Shown here: in pieces, positions 14,685-21,600 of the stretch | Position numbering within the stretch: the stretch's first letter is position 1 | How the letters are laid out: each line of letters opens with the position of its first letter | NCBI GenBank assembly: GCA_041665165.1 | Contig: JBAYJJ010000006.1 | Coordinates: 1 to 42,056 of the forward strand | Origin: MWCR01 sp041665165 | Lineage (GTDB): Bacteria > Patescibacteriota > Patescibacteriia > 2-12-FULL-60-25 | Direction of reading: 5' to 3' | DNA: 42,056 bases | Notes under the pieces: generated by a model | Databases searched by the model: none | The model's input: the letters and a program-made list of their open reading frames with translations, nothing else | What the model was told of the DNA's origin: nothing | Translations under genes and position numbers: made by a program

Positions 14685-17177
14685 CTAAGCCCTCACTTCA
14701 GCCTTAAACTTTTCCTTACATGCCAGAATAGCGTCATTAACCACGCCGTCTATTTCGTTGCTATCCAAAGTCTTGTCTTTTGACCCTATAGTCAAATGCA
14801 TGGCCACAGACTTCTTGCCAGCTGGCATGCCTTTGCCTGTGTATGTATCAAACCACTCAACGTCTTGGATGCGTTCATCTGCTTTTTGGATCGCGACCTG
14901 GATATCCCTGAACTCGACATCCTGCGCAACAATGATGGCCAAGTCGCGTTTGGATGGCGGAAATGGCTGGGGCGGGACATAGGATTTTTGGAGTCTGGCG
15001 ACTTTCTCGAAATTCCTGAGCTCAAGCTCAATCGCGCCCACGCTTGAATCTAATTTGAACTTTTCCTGCATGCTGGGATGGATCTCCCCGACCGTGGCAA
15101 TCAGCTCATCTTTTACAAAAGCCTGGGCCGTGCGGCCTGGGTGCCACAGCGGATCGCGGGTCACGCGCTTCCAATGCACTTCTTGCACGCCATAATTATC
15201 CAGCAAATGCTCAAACAAGCCTTTGATATGTTTCCAAGGCTCCTGGAGTTTCTTGTCCATCAAACTGATGCAGACCTGGGGCACTTCGTCTGGCAAGTCT
15301 TTCCAACTACGTCCTACGTCGCTCGTACCACGTACCACGTCTTTGCGGACATAGATCCGGGAGGCTTCAAACAATCGTAGAGATGATTCGCGTTCCTGGT
15401 TGGATGCAAGCGCCTCAAGCATCTGCGGGATCAGGGATGGGCGCATGACTTCCAAATCCGTTGATAAAGGATTTTGCACTTTCAAAAGCGCTTCTGGATC
15501 AAAGCAGGCTTTTTTGAGCAAATCCTTGGACACGAAAGAATATGAGTAGATTTCCGTGTATCCGGCTGCCTTGAAAAAATCCTTGAGCCGGTTCTCCCAT
15601 TGGATTTCTTGGTCTGATTCGCGAGGAGCCAAAGCAATCGGGACGACTGACGGAATTTTTGAGTAGCCGATGACGCGCGCAATCTCTTCAACCAAATCGC
15701 GGCCAGATTCAATGTCATGATCGCGCCAATAAGGAACTGTCACGTTGATCACTTTTGCTGTGCCGCTTACTTCAAAGCCTAAACGCTTGAGGATGGCCAC
15801 CATTTCTGTGCGTTTAACCTCAATGCCGATCAAGGCGTTGACCTCGTCCACGGAAATAGAATACTTGGCTGGTTTGTAAGCCTTGGGCATAGCATCAACT
15901 GGCGCGCCAGCGAGTTTGCCGCCAGCGAGTTTGAGCACGAGTTCAATGGCACGCGCCATGGCAGCCGGAGGAGCCATTTGTGAAAGACCCTTTTCAAATC
16001 TCAATTGCGAATCAGATTGCAGCAAAAGTTTGCGCGAACCTTTGCGCACGATCACTGGATCAAATGTCGCGGCCTCTAAAACAATATCCGTTGTGTTGGC
16101 ATCAGCTCCAGTCTGCTCCCCGCCCATGACGCCAGCAATGGCGATCGGATCTTTAGTATCAGCAATGACCAAAATCTTATCGTTCAACTCATATGTTTTG
16201 CTATCAAGAGCTTGAATCTTTTCTCCGGCGCGGGCAAAACGGATATGAATGGCAGGGGCCTTAAGTTTAGCTGTATCAAAAACGTGCATGGGCTGGCCAA
16301 TCTCAAGCATCACGTAGTTGGTAATATCAACCAGATTGTTGATTGGACGAATGCCAGCAGACATCAAGCGGCGCTTGAGCCACCAAGGCGATTGCTTGAC
16401 CTTTACGCCAGTGATGCGTGCACCCATGTAGCGCGAACAAGCAGTTTTAGCGTCGATGATGACAGAGACCCCCCCTTTGCCTCCTGCTTTTGGCATTTTT
16501 GGAATTTTCCAGATAAACGGACGTTTCATGATGGCCGAGGCTTCTAATGCAATGCCTATCATGCCCATGCAATCAGGCCGGTTGCTGGTGACTTCAACGT
16601 CCATAACAACATCACCAGAAAGACCGAGTAGGTCGGCGAGAGGCGCGCCTGGCTTTACCCCACTTCCAGTTCTCCCCTTCTCGAAAAGGGGAGACAAAGA
16701 GGGGTCTAATTGTAAATCCAAAATTTCTTTTTCAGGAGCTGGGAAAGCTTCGCCCAAACCGATTTCGTCTGCTGCACAAATCATGCCTTCGCTTTTTATG
16801 CCGCGGATCTCAGCTGCTTCAAGAACGATTGGATCGCCTTGGCCATGCCAACGGACTTTGGCGCCGATGAGCGCGACTGCGACGAGCTGACTTTCGTAGA
16901 GATTGATGCCGCCACAGACGAGACGCAGATCTCCCCTGCCCTCTTTGGCAAGAGGGTGTTTACCAATATCAACAGTAACGAGCTGGAGCTTGTCGGCCTG
17001 TGGGTGGGGCTCAAGCTTGAGGACTTTGCCCACCACAATGTTTTTCAGGTCTTCACCTTGTGGGAAAATCTTTTCCACGGACGGACCAGAAAGCGAAATG
17101 CGCGTGGCAAATTCTTCGGGTGTTTCTTTTAGGCTCACGTATTCTTTGAGCCAATCGTAGGATACTAGGAGGTTCAT
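14685..17177 (-). CDS. pheT: Phenylalanine--tRNA ligase beta subunit, with in-frame repeat insertions
   Basis: An 830-residue beta subunit of the (alpha-beta)2 synthetase. The N-terminal EMAP-like tRNA-binding domain is at about 40-190 and the B3/B4 editing region at about 230-420. B5 follows, then the catalytic-like core, and a ferredoxin-fold anticodon-binding domain at the end (YVPPQPFPPSKRDLAIIV). Three insertions look foreign. One is PLAKEGRGD near residue 75, encoded by a palindrome at 16927-16957. Another is a 20-residue segment near 158-177, encoded by a 58-bp palindromic element at 16649-16706. The third is near residue 615, encoded by a CGTACCA-type repeat at 15307-15341. All keep the frame and lie where loops would be expected. 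It is in a unit with pheS. Confidence 0.96.
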   Translation of the reverse strand: MNLLVSYDWLKEYVSLKETPEEFATRISLSGPSVEKIFPQGEDLKNIVVGKVLKLEPHPQADKLQLVTVDIGKHPLAKEGRGDLRLVCGGINLYESQLVAVALIGAKVRWHGQGDPIVLEAAEIRGIKSEGMICAADEIGLGEAFPAPEKEILDLQLDPSLSPLFEKGRTGSGVKPGAPLADLLGLSGDVVMDVEVTSNRPDCMGMIGIALEASAIMKRPFIWKIPKMPKAGGKGGVSVIIDAKTACSRYMGARITGVKVKQSPWWLKRRLMSAGIRPINNLVDITNYVMLEIGQPMHVFDTAKLKAPAIHIRFARAGEKIQALDSKTYELNDKILVIADTKDPIAIAGVMGGEQTGADANTTDIVLEAATFDPVIVRKGSRKLLLQSDSQLRFEKGLSQMAPPAAMARAIELVLKLAGGKLAGAPVDAMPKAYKPAKYSISVDEVNALIGIEVKRTEMVAILKRLGFEVSGTAKVINVTVPYWRDHDIESGRDLVEEIARVIGYSKIPSVVPIALAPRESDQEIQWENRLKDFFKAAGYTEIYSYSFVSKDLLKKACFDPEALLKVQNPLSTDLEVMRPSLIPQMLEALASNQERESSLRLFEASRIYVRKDVVRGTSDVGRSWKDLPDEVPQVCISLMDKKLQEPWKHIKGLFEHLLDNYGVQEVHWKRVTRDPLWHPGRTAQAFVKDELIATVGEIHPSMQEKFKLDSSVGAIELELRNFEKVARLQKSYVPPQPFPPSKRDLAIIVAQDVEFRDIQVAIQKADERIQDVEWFDTYTGKGMPAGKKSVAMHLTIGSKDKTLDSNEIDGVVNDAILACKEKFKAEVRA
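15307..15341 (-). repeat. 7-bp-period CGTACCA repeat in pheT
   Basis: Imperfect CTACGTC and CGTACCA units inside the coding sequence give a VVRGTSDVGRS-like segment that is not part of the conserved fold. It belongs to the same family as runs in dnaE, radA and recG. Confidence 0.7.
16649..16706 (-). repeat. 58-bp palindromic element, family A, in pheT
   Basis: Reverse complement of 17887-17944 in pheS with one mismatch over 58 bp. The core is a near-perfect inverted repeat (TCTCCCCTT/AAGGGGAGA around CTCGAA-type centre), with outer arms CCCC-CTTT/AAAG-GGGG. In pheT it encodes a peptide beginning DPSLSPLFEKGRT. Confidence 0.9.
16927..16957 (-). repeat. Palindromic element, family B, in pheT
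   Basis: Coding strand CCCTCTTGCCAAAGAGGG then CAGGGGAGATCT; the stem is CCCTCTT/AAGAGGG. The same element, with one extra G and hence a different downstream frame, is in phosphomannomutase at 22555-22588. Both copies encode PLAKEG. Confidence 0.8.
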
Positions 17178-17180
17178 ACT

Positions 17181-17211
17181 TTAATTACGAATTCAAAATT
17201 ACGAATTACGA
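17181..17211. repeat. AATTACGAATT tandem repeat
   Basis: TTAATTACGAATTC, AAAATTACGAATTACG in the 37-nt gap between pheT and the membrane protein gene. Similar to CGTAATTCGTAATC at 14319-14332. Confidence 0.6.
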
Positions 17212-17214
17212 TTC

Positions 17215-17622
17215 TCAACCAGCAGTCTCGATGGGAGGATGTAGCCAATAATCAACCGTGTTCGATGCTAAACCAAAACTCTGAATCAAGGCTGGCACTA
17301 TCACAAACAATGCAATTACGACCATAGCCCACCGTAACTTTAAAAATACGGGATTCACACTTTTTATTAGGGCACGTGGTTTTACCATTTTGAGCCAAAG
17401 TAAAATTTCATAAATCAGTACCAACACAGAACTCAAAAGTGGTGCCACCGTCAAGAAGCCATACAAAAAAGACACTATTTGTCTTAACCAAACAATCTGT
17501 ACAAAGCTGGGTCCTAAAACAAGCAAAAAAGTAACGAACAACCAAAAAAGAGCCCAAAAAACCAATGGCACCATCAAAGGCTCTAAGTATGGCTCAATTT
17601 TATCTTCAGTGGTTGGGTTCAT
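17215..17622 (-). CDS. Three-helix membrane protein between pheS and pheT
   Basis: A 135-residue hydrophobic protein with an acidic N-terminal tail and three likely transmembrane helices (about 18-42, 48-75 and 95-115), the last two separated by a basic loop (KMVKPRALIKSVNPVFLKLR, inside by the positive-inside rule). No family recognised; Pfam-style small CPR membrane proteins often look like this. It lies in the same orientation between pheS and pheT, with a hairpin repeat upstream and an AATTACG repeat downstream. That suggests later insertion into the synthetase operon. Confidence 0.7.
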   Translation of the reverse strand: MNPTTEDKIEPYLEPLMVPLVFWALFWLFVTFLLVLGPSFVQIVWLRQIVSFLYGFLTVAPLLSSVLVLIYEILLWLKMVKPRALIKSVNPVFLKLRWAMVVIALFVIVPALIQSFGLASNTVDYWLHPPIETAG

Positions 17623-17626
17623 ATGT

Positions 17627-17653
17627 ATCGAGATCCTGAAACGAGTTCAGGAT
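17627..17653. repeat. Short palindromic repeat ATCCTGAA-ACGAG-TTCAGGAT
   Basis: Perfect 8-bp inverted repeat followed by GACGGAATGA between pheS and the membrane protein. It resembles the GTCATCCTGA-type intergenic repeats at 20538-20645. Confidence 0.7.
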
Positions 17654-17669
17654 GACGGAATGAAGGTCA

Positions 17670-18764
17670 TTAAAATTGCTTAAGGAATCTTACGTCGTTC
17701 TGGTACAGGATACGGATATCATCCAGCTTAGTACCCTCTTTCATCATGGCCACGCGCTCAATGCCCCAGCCGAATGCAAAGCCAGAATATTTCTTGGGAT
17801 CAACCCCGCAGGCTTTGAGGACATTGGGGTGGACCATGCCTGCGCCGCCGATTTCCAACCAGCCGCGCTTGCAGACTTTGCATTTTGACCCCTCTTTGTC
17901 TCCCCTTTTCGAGAAGGGGAGAACTGAAAGTGGGGTAAAGCCAGTCCCGCCACAGACTCCGCACGAGATATCAACTTCAAAAGACGGCTCAGTGAATCTG
18001 AAGTGGTGCGGACGGATGCGCGAGACGCGGCCTTTGCCGAAAAACGATTCAGCGAAATAATCCAAAATGCCGCGCAAGTGGGTCAAGTTAACGCCTTTGT
18101 CTACGAGCAAGCCTTCAAATTGATGGAACATGGGCGCATGCGTCGCGTCAGATTGGCGGCGATAGCATTTGCCGATGTTTAACATGCGTACTGGAAACTG
18201 ATGTTTTTCAAGCTCATGGATCTGCGCATTGGATGTGTGGGGCGTAAGAACAATCTTCCCCTTCTTGGACGGCAAGGCATCCATGAAAAAAGTTTCCCAG
18301 TCATCGCGCGCCGGATGGTCTGGCGGCATGTTGAGCGCCTCAAACGCAAACCAATCCCAATCCACTTCTGGGTAATGCGTGCGGTAAAAACCGATCTTTT
18401 CAAAAATCTCCGTGATCTCGCGGATGGTCTGGGTCATCAGATGCAAATGGCCTTGCGGAGGCTTGATGCCCGGCTCAGTAATGTCTGCCTTTTCGTTCTC
18501 AGCCAGTTGCGAATATTTCTCAAAAGACAATTCCTGGCGACGCTTGGCAATTTGGTCCTCCCCGTATTTCTTGACCTCATTGGCCAGTGCGCCCAGCTCG
18601 CGCCTCTGTTCATTGGGCACAACTCCCAAGCCTTTTAAAATGGCCGTAAGCTGGCCTTTGCGGCCGAGATACTTGATCTCAAGCTCTTCCAGGGCTTGGC
18701 TGTTAGGGGCTTTGGGGATTTCTTTCCCGATTTCCAAGCGCAGGGCTTCTAATTGGTCCTTCAT
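17670..18764 (-). CDS. pheS: Phenylalanine--tRNA ligase alpha subunit, with in-frame repeat insertion
   Basis: A 364-residue catalytic subunit. It has an N-terminal coiled coil (1-90), then the class II catalytic domain: GHLHLMTQTIREITEIFEKIGF, TPHTSNAQIHEL, KCYRRQSDATHAPMFHQFEG (motif 2), FRFTEPSFEVD, and GFAFGWGIERVAMM (motif 3). Two CxxC pairs (CGVCGG, CKVC) flank an extra stretch at about residues 274-293. That stretch is encoded by the 58-bp palindromic element at 17887-17944, in the opposite orientation to the copy in pheT. Without it the two pairs would sit close together as a zinc-knuckle-like CxxC...CxxC. The start follows a CCCC..GGGG hairpin and has a moderate GGGGGAATT site. Confidence 0.96.
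   Translation of the reverse strand: MKDQLEALRLEIGKEIPKAPNSQALEELEIKYLGRKGQLTAILKGLGVVPNEQRRELGALANEVKKYGEDQIAKRRQELSFEKYSQLAENEKADITEPGIKPPQGHLHLMTQTIREITEIFEKIGFYRTHYPEVDWDWFAFEALNMPPDHPARDDWETFFMDALPSKKGKIVLTPHTSNAQIHELEKHQFPVRMLNIGKCYRRQSDATHAPMFHQFEGLLVDKGVNLTHLRGILDYFAESFFGKGRVSRIRPHHFRFTEPSFEVDISCGVCGGTGFTPLSVLPFSKRGDKEGSKCKVCKRGWLEIGGAGMVHPNVLKACGVDPKKYSGFAFGWGIERVAMMKEGTKLDDIRILYQNDVRFLKQF
17887..17944 (-). repeat. 58-bp palindromic element, family A, in pheS
   Basis: Same element as 16649-16706 (57 of 58 identical), inserted in the opposite orientation relative to the coding strand. It therefore encodes a different peptide (TGFTPLSVLPFSKRGDKEG) and still keeps the frame open. Confidence 0.9.
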
Positions 18765-18813
18765 AATTCCCCCTTAGTTTAGGGGTTTTGATGGGAAAAA
18801 GCAACGGGGATTC

Positions 18814-19302
18814 AATCCTCTTCGCTTCTCCCTTAATAAGGGAGACTTTTCTTATCAAGTTCTTTCTGTATTGAGGAACAGACGAAATCAAAACTTTTTT
18901 CTATATCGCTATTACTAAAACGAATAATTTTTAGACAGTAACTCTCCAAAACCTCAGAACGAATTCGATCGTATTCGATGCTGTCCTCAGCCAAATGTTG
19001 ATTACCGTCTATTTCGATTACCAATTTCAATTTTGGGCAATAAAAATCAGCAATATAATGGTCAATCGGTTTCTGGCGATAGAACTGAGGAGTTTTATTC
19101 GATAAAAACTCAAACCAGAGCTTCTTTTCCCACTTGGTCTGCGATTTTCTTAGATCACGGGCTCTTTCTCTTAAATTTGGGTCGTACGGCAAATGAAATC
19201 CCGTAGTCATTAACGCCATATTTTTAAACGTTAAAGTCTCCTTTCCTAATCCTTTGTAAGCTGACGAGCTAATTAATTCAAAAAGGAGAAGCGAAGAGGA
19301 TT
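18814..19302. mobile_element. DUF559 cassette bounded by 18-bp inverted repeats (putative)
   Basis: AATCCTCTTCGCTTCTCC at 18814-18831 is repeated as its exact reverse complement at 19285-19302. The about 489 bp between the outer ends carries only the DUF559 nuclease gene. The left end runs into TCTCCCTTAATAAGGGAGA (18826-18844), a palindrome that supplies the last codons and stop of the gene. No target-site duplication is obvious. Calling it mobile is inference. Confidence 0.5.
18833..19219 (-). CDS. DUF559 endonuclease-like protein
   Basis: A 128-residue protein of the DUF559 family, which is related to very-short-patch-repair (Vsr) endonucleases of the PD-(D/E)XK type. Family hallmarks are seen in order: YDPNLRERARDLRKSQTKWEKKLWFEFL, YRQKPIDHYIADFYCPKLKLVIEIDGNQH (the Asp, Glu and Asp are the presumed metal ligands), then YDRIRSEVLESYCLKIIRF. 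It is complete. The ATG at 19210 is an alternative start. The last residues (KSLPY) come from a palindromic repeat. The gene lies between pheS and the site-2 protease inside 18-bp inverted repeats, which suggests it travels as a unit. Function in the cell unknown. Confidence 0.88.
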   Translation of the reverse strand: MALMTTGFHLPYDPNLRERARDLRKSQTKWEKKLWFEFLSNKTPQFYRQKPIDHYIADFYCPKLKLVIEIDGNQHLAEDSIEYDRIRSEVLESYCLKIIRFSNSDIEKSFDFVCSSIQKELDKKSLPY

Positions 19303-19311
19303 AAAACCAAG

Positions 19312-20472
19312 TTACATTCCAACCAAATTTTTCAATCCACCTATAATCGCTCCCCCATAGCGGCCGAGGTCGCGGATGGTGACGAGCAAAATCAAAATAA
19401 TCAATGAAATAAATGCAATTTGATGGATGCCGGCCTCGATCTTGTGGGCCACGGCTTTGCGGCGGATTTTCTCGATTATAAGGAAGAGCACGCGGCCGCC
19501 GTCCAAAGCCGGGATGGGCAAAAAGTTGACCACGGCAAGGTTGATGGAAAGAATGGCCGCGAATTGCAGAAGTGCCACAATCCCCTGTTTTGCCACTTGG
19601 CCGGTCATGACTGCAATGCCGATTGGGCCTGACACGTCCTGGTCTATCTTGCGCAAAAAGATAATGTCACGGAGCATGCCGCCAAAAGCAAACAAGACTT
19701 CTTTGGTATAGGAGTAAACAGTCTGGGCAGCAAGAACGAGCGAACGGAAGAATCCGAATTTTACAATGCCTACATCTGCCATTGCCACGCCAATACCTTG
19801 TTTGTTGATCTCTTTGATGAATTCAGGCTGGACATTAATGTCTGTCTCTTTATTATCGCGCAGGACTTTGACATCAAATGCCTTATCATTCTGAGCCGCT
19901 ATTTCTGTCCGCGCCTGCTCAAAATCTGTCGGCGTCACGCCAGCAATGGATATGACTTGATCGCCAACCAGCAAACCAGCTTTATCAGCCGGTCCGCCAG
20001 CCATAATGTTAGTGATACGCACGCTCTTGTCTTTGACTTCATAGCCAGCGGGCAAGTCCTGGAGTATGGCTGGAGCGCCGAGGTTGAAGATAAAAACAAA
20101 AATAGCAAAGGCCAAGAGCCAGTTCATGCCTACGCCTGCGGCTAAGATGAGTATGCGTTGCCAAATGGGCTTGGATTGAAACGCGTCTTTATCGTCTACC
20201 TTGTCTTCCCCGCCCTCACCCTTGATCCTCACAAACCCGCCCAAAGGCAGCCAATTCATTGACCAAATCGTATTTTTATAACTCGTTTCGTCTTTGGGCC
20301 CGACTTTTTTCCACTTTCCCTTGTCTTTGACAAAACCGACCATTCTCGGCGGAAAACCATAGCCAAACTCCTCGGCTTTTACGCCAAAGATGCGTGCCGC
20401 GATAAAATGCCCAAACTCATGGATAAGCACCAAAACCGACAGGACAATCAAAAAAATCAATACAATCATCAT
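19312..20472 (-). CDS. RseP-like site-2 metalloprotease (M50)
   Basis: A 386-residue intramembrane zinc protease. The first transmembrane helix holds HEFGHF (His18, Glu19, His22). A soluble PDZ domain lies at about 120-215 (VRITNIMAGGPADKAGLLVGDQVISI). The C-terminal membrane part holds LPIPALDGGR, whose Asp is the third zinc ligand. The family cleaves transmembrane segments of anti-sigma factors or signal-peptide remnants. No anti-sigma/sigma pair is nearby, so the substrate is unknown. The gene starts beside no strong Shine-Dalgarno sequence and is followed by the DUF559 cassette. Confidence 0.93.
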   Translation of the reverse strand: MMIVLIFLIVLSVLVLIHEFGHFIAARIFGVKAEEFGYGFPPRMVGFVKDKGKWKKVGPKDETSYKNTIWSMNWLPLGGFVRIKGEGGEDKVDDKDAFQSKPIWQRILILAAGVGMNWLLAFAIFVFIFNLGAPAILQDLPAGYEVKDKSVRITNIMAGGPADKAGLLVGDQVISIAGVTPTDFEQARTEIAAQNDKAFDVKVLRDNKETDINVQPEFIKEINKQGIGVAMADVGIVKFGFFRSLVLAAQTVYSYTKEVLFAFGGMLRDIIFLRKIDQDVSGPIGIAVMTGQVAKQGIVALLQFAAILSINLAVVNFLPIPALDGGRVLFLIIEKIRRKAVAHKIEAGIHQIAFISLIILILLVTIRDLGRYGGAIIGGLKNLVGM

Positions 20473-20537
20473 AGCTTAAGTTTAGTTTATTTCGAGCTTT
20501 TTGTCCAAAGCCGTTTGTCGCCCCAGCGGCCCTCTGT

Positions 20538-20645
20538 CATCTTGAGCGAAGTGAGTTCGACGAACGAAGTCGAAAGATCTGGCTTGGTCTGCATCACAGA
20601 ACGGTCCAGATCCTTCGACTCCGTAGGACTCCGCTCAGGATGACA
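20538..20645. repeat. Long intergenic palindromic repeat, GTCATCYTGAGC family
   Basis: GTCATCTTGAGCGAAGTGAG ... GAAAGATCTGG on the left is answered by CCAGATCCTTCGACTCCG ... CTCCGCTCAGGATGAC on the right. It forms an imperfect inverted repeat of about 108 bp between murI and the protease gene and could fold as RNA and act as a terminator. Confidence 0.8.
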
Positions 20646-20648
20646 TTA

Positions 20649-21425
20649 CTAAGTTAGTTCTGCTTTCGTAGCCTCAACCTTTCTCCCCAGCCATTTGGAT
20701 GATATGGCATCCAGATGCGTTGAGGTGTCAGTGAACGAAATAACCTGCTGGCCAGTTGAGGTGCCTTCGAAAGCCCACGGGTAGTCGCGCATGGCCTTGG
20801 CGATCACAGCATGAGCCGAATCTATGACCGCGACCTTCTTGCCCATGAAGCGCTGGATCAGGTTCTTCAAGAATGGATAATGAGTACAACCTAGAATCAA
20901 TGAGTCAACATTTTTCTGGCGCAAGCCAGTCAAATATCTACGGATCATGATCTTAGTTACCTGGTCGCTGACCAAGCCTTCCTCCACCAAGGGCACAAAA
21001 AGCGGGCAAGCTTTTTGCAGAACCTTGAGCTTGGGGTTGAGCGATTCAATGAGCGATTGATAGATTCCTGAATTCACGGTCGCGCGCGTGCCGATCACAC
21101 CGACTGATTTTTTGGATTTTTGGGCAGCTTCTTGAGCCGCTGGTTCGGCCACACCGATAAACGGCACGTTAGGATATTTAGCTTTCAATTCATCCAGCGC
21201 AAGCGCGCTCGCTGTGTTGCAGGCTACGATCACCAACTTGGCGCCTTGGTTGATCACATAACCAGCATCTTCAATAGCATATTGCTTAACGATCTCAGGG
21301 CTTTTGTTGCCATATGGCGTGCGCGCCGTGTCGCCCAAATACACAAAATCAACTTTGGGTGCAGCTTGCATCAAGGCGCGTACAACGGTCAGCCCTCCGA
21401 CACCTGAATCAAATAATCCGATCAT
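20649..21425 (-). CDS. murI: Glutamate racemase
   Basis: Makes D-glutamate for peptidoglycan. The 258-residue protein has the family motifs FDSGVGGLTV (Asp6, Ser7), YLGDTARTPYG, VACNTASA (catalytic Cys69) and ILGCTHYPFL (catalytic Cys180, His182). All catalytic residues are present and the length is normal. The start is ATG with an A/T-rich upstream sequence and no clear Shine-Dalgarno. It is flanked on both sides by long palindromic repeats. With ddl it supports a peptidoglycan cell wall. Confidence 0.96.
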   Translation of the reverse strand: MIGLFDSGVGGLTVVRALMQAAPKVDFVYLGDTARTPYGNKSPEIVKQYAIEDAGYVINQGAKLVIVACNTASALALDELKAKYPNVPFIGVAEPAAQEAAQKSKKSVGVIGTRATVNSGIYQSLIESLNPKLKVLQKACPLFVPLVEEGLVSDQVTKIMIRRYLTGLRQKNVDSLILGCTHYPFLKNLIQRFMGKKVAVIDSAHAVIAKAMRDYPWAFEGTSTGQQVISFTDTSTHLDAISSKWLGRKVEATKAELT

Positions 21426-21436
21426 ATTTTTTTGTT

Positions 21437-21597
21437 ACACTTGTCATTTCGAGGGAGACGAAGTGGATACGAGTCGATTCGAGAAATCTCAGTTATGACC
21501 ATGCTGTCTAAGTATACAAAGCGATTCTTGGTTCTCGACAGCATTTCTTGCATAAGATTCCTCGTCGCTCCGACTTCCCTCGGAATGACAGAGTGCG
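21437..21597. repeat. Composite intergenic palindrome, GTCATTTCGAG family
   Basis: TGTCATTTCGAGGGAGACGA ... GAGAAATCT at the left is matched inversely by AGATTCCTCGTCGCTCC ... CCCTCGGAATGACA at the right. A second inverted pair (ATGCTGTC/GACAGCAT) lies inside. It fills the gap between phosphomannomutase and murI. Confidence 0.75.
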
Positions 21598-21600
21598 TAA

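Noticed and set aside
18765..18813. T-box or attenuator before pheS
   Set aside because: Only a short CCCC..GGGG hairpin is present. There is no GGGTGGNACC motif and no terminator T-run.
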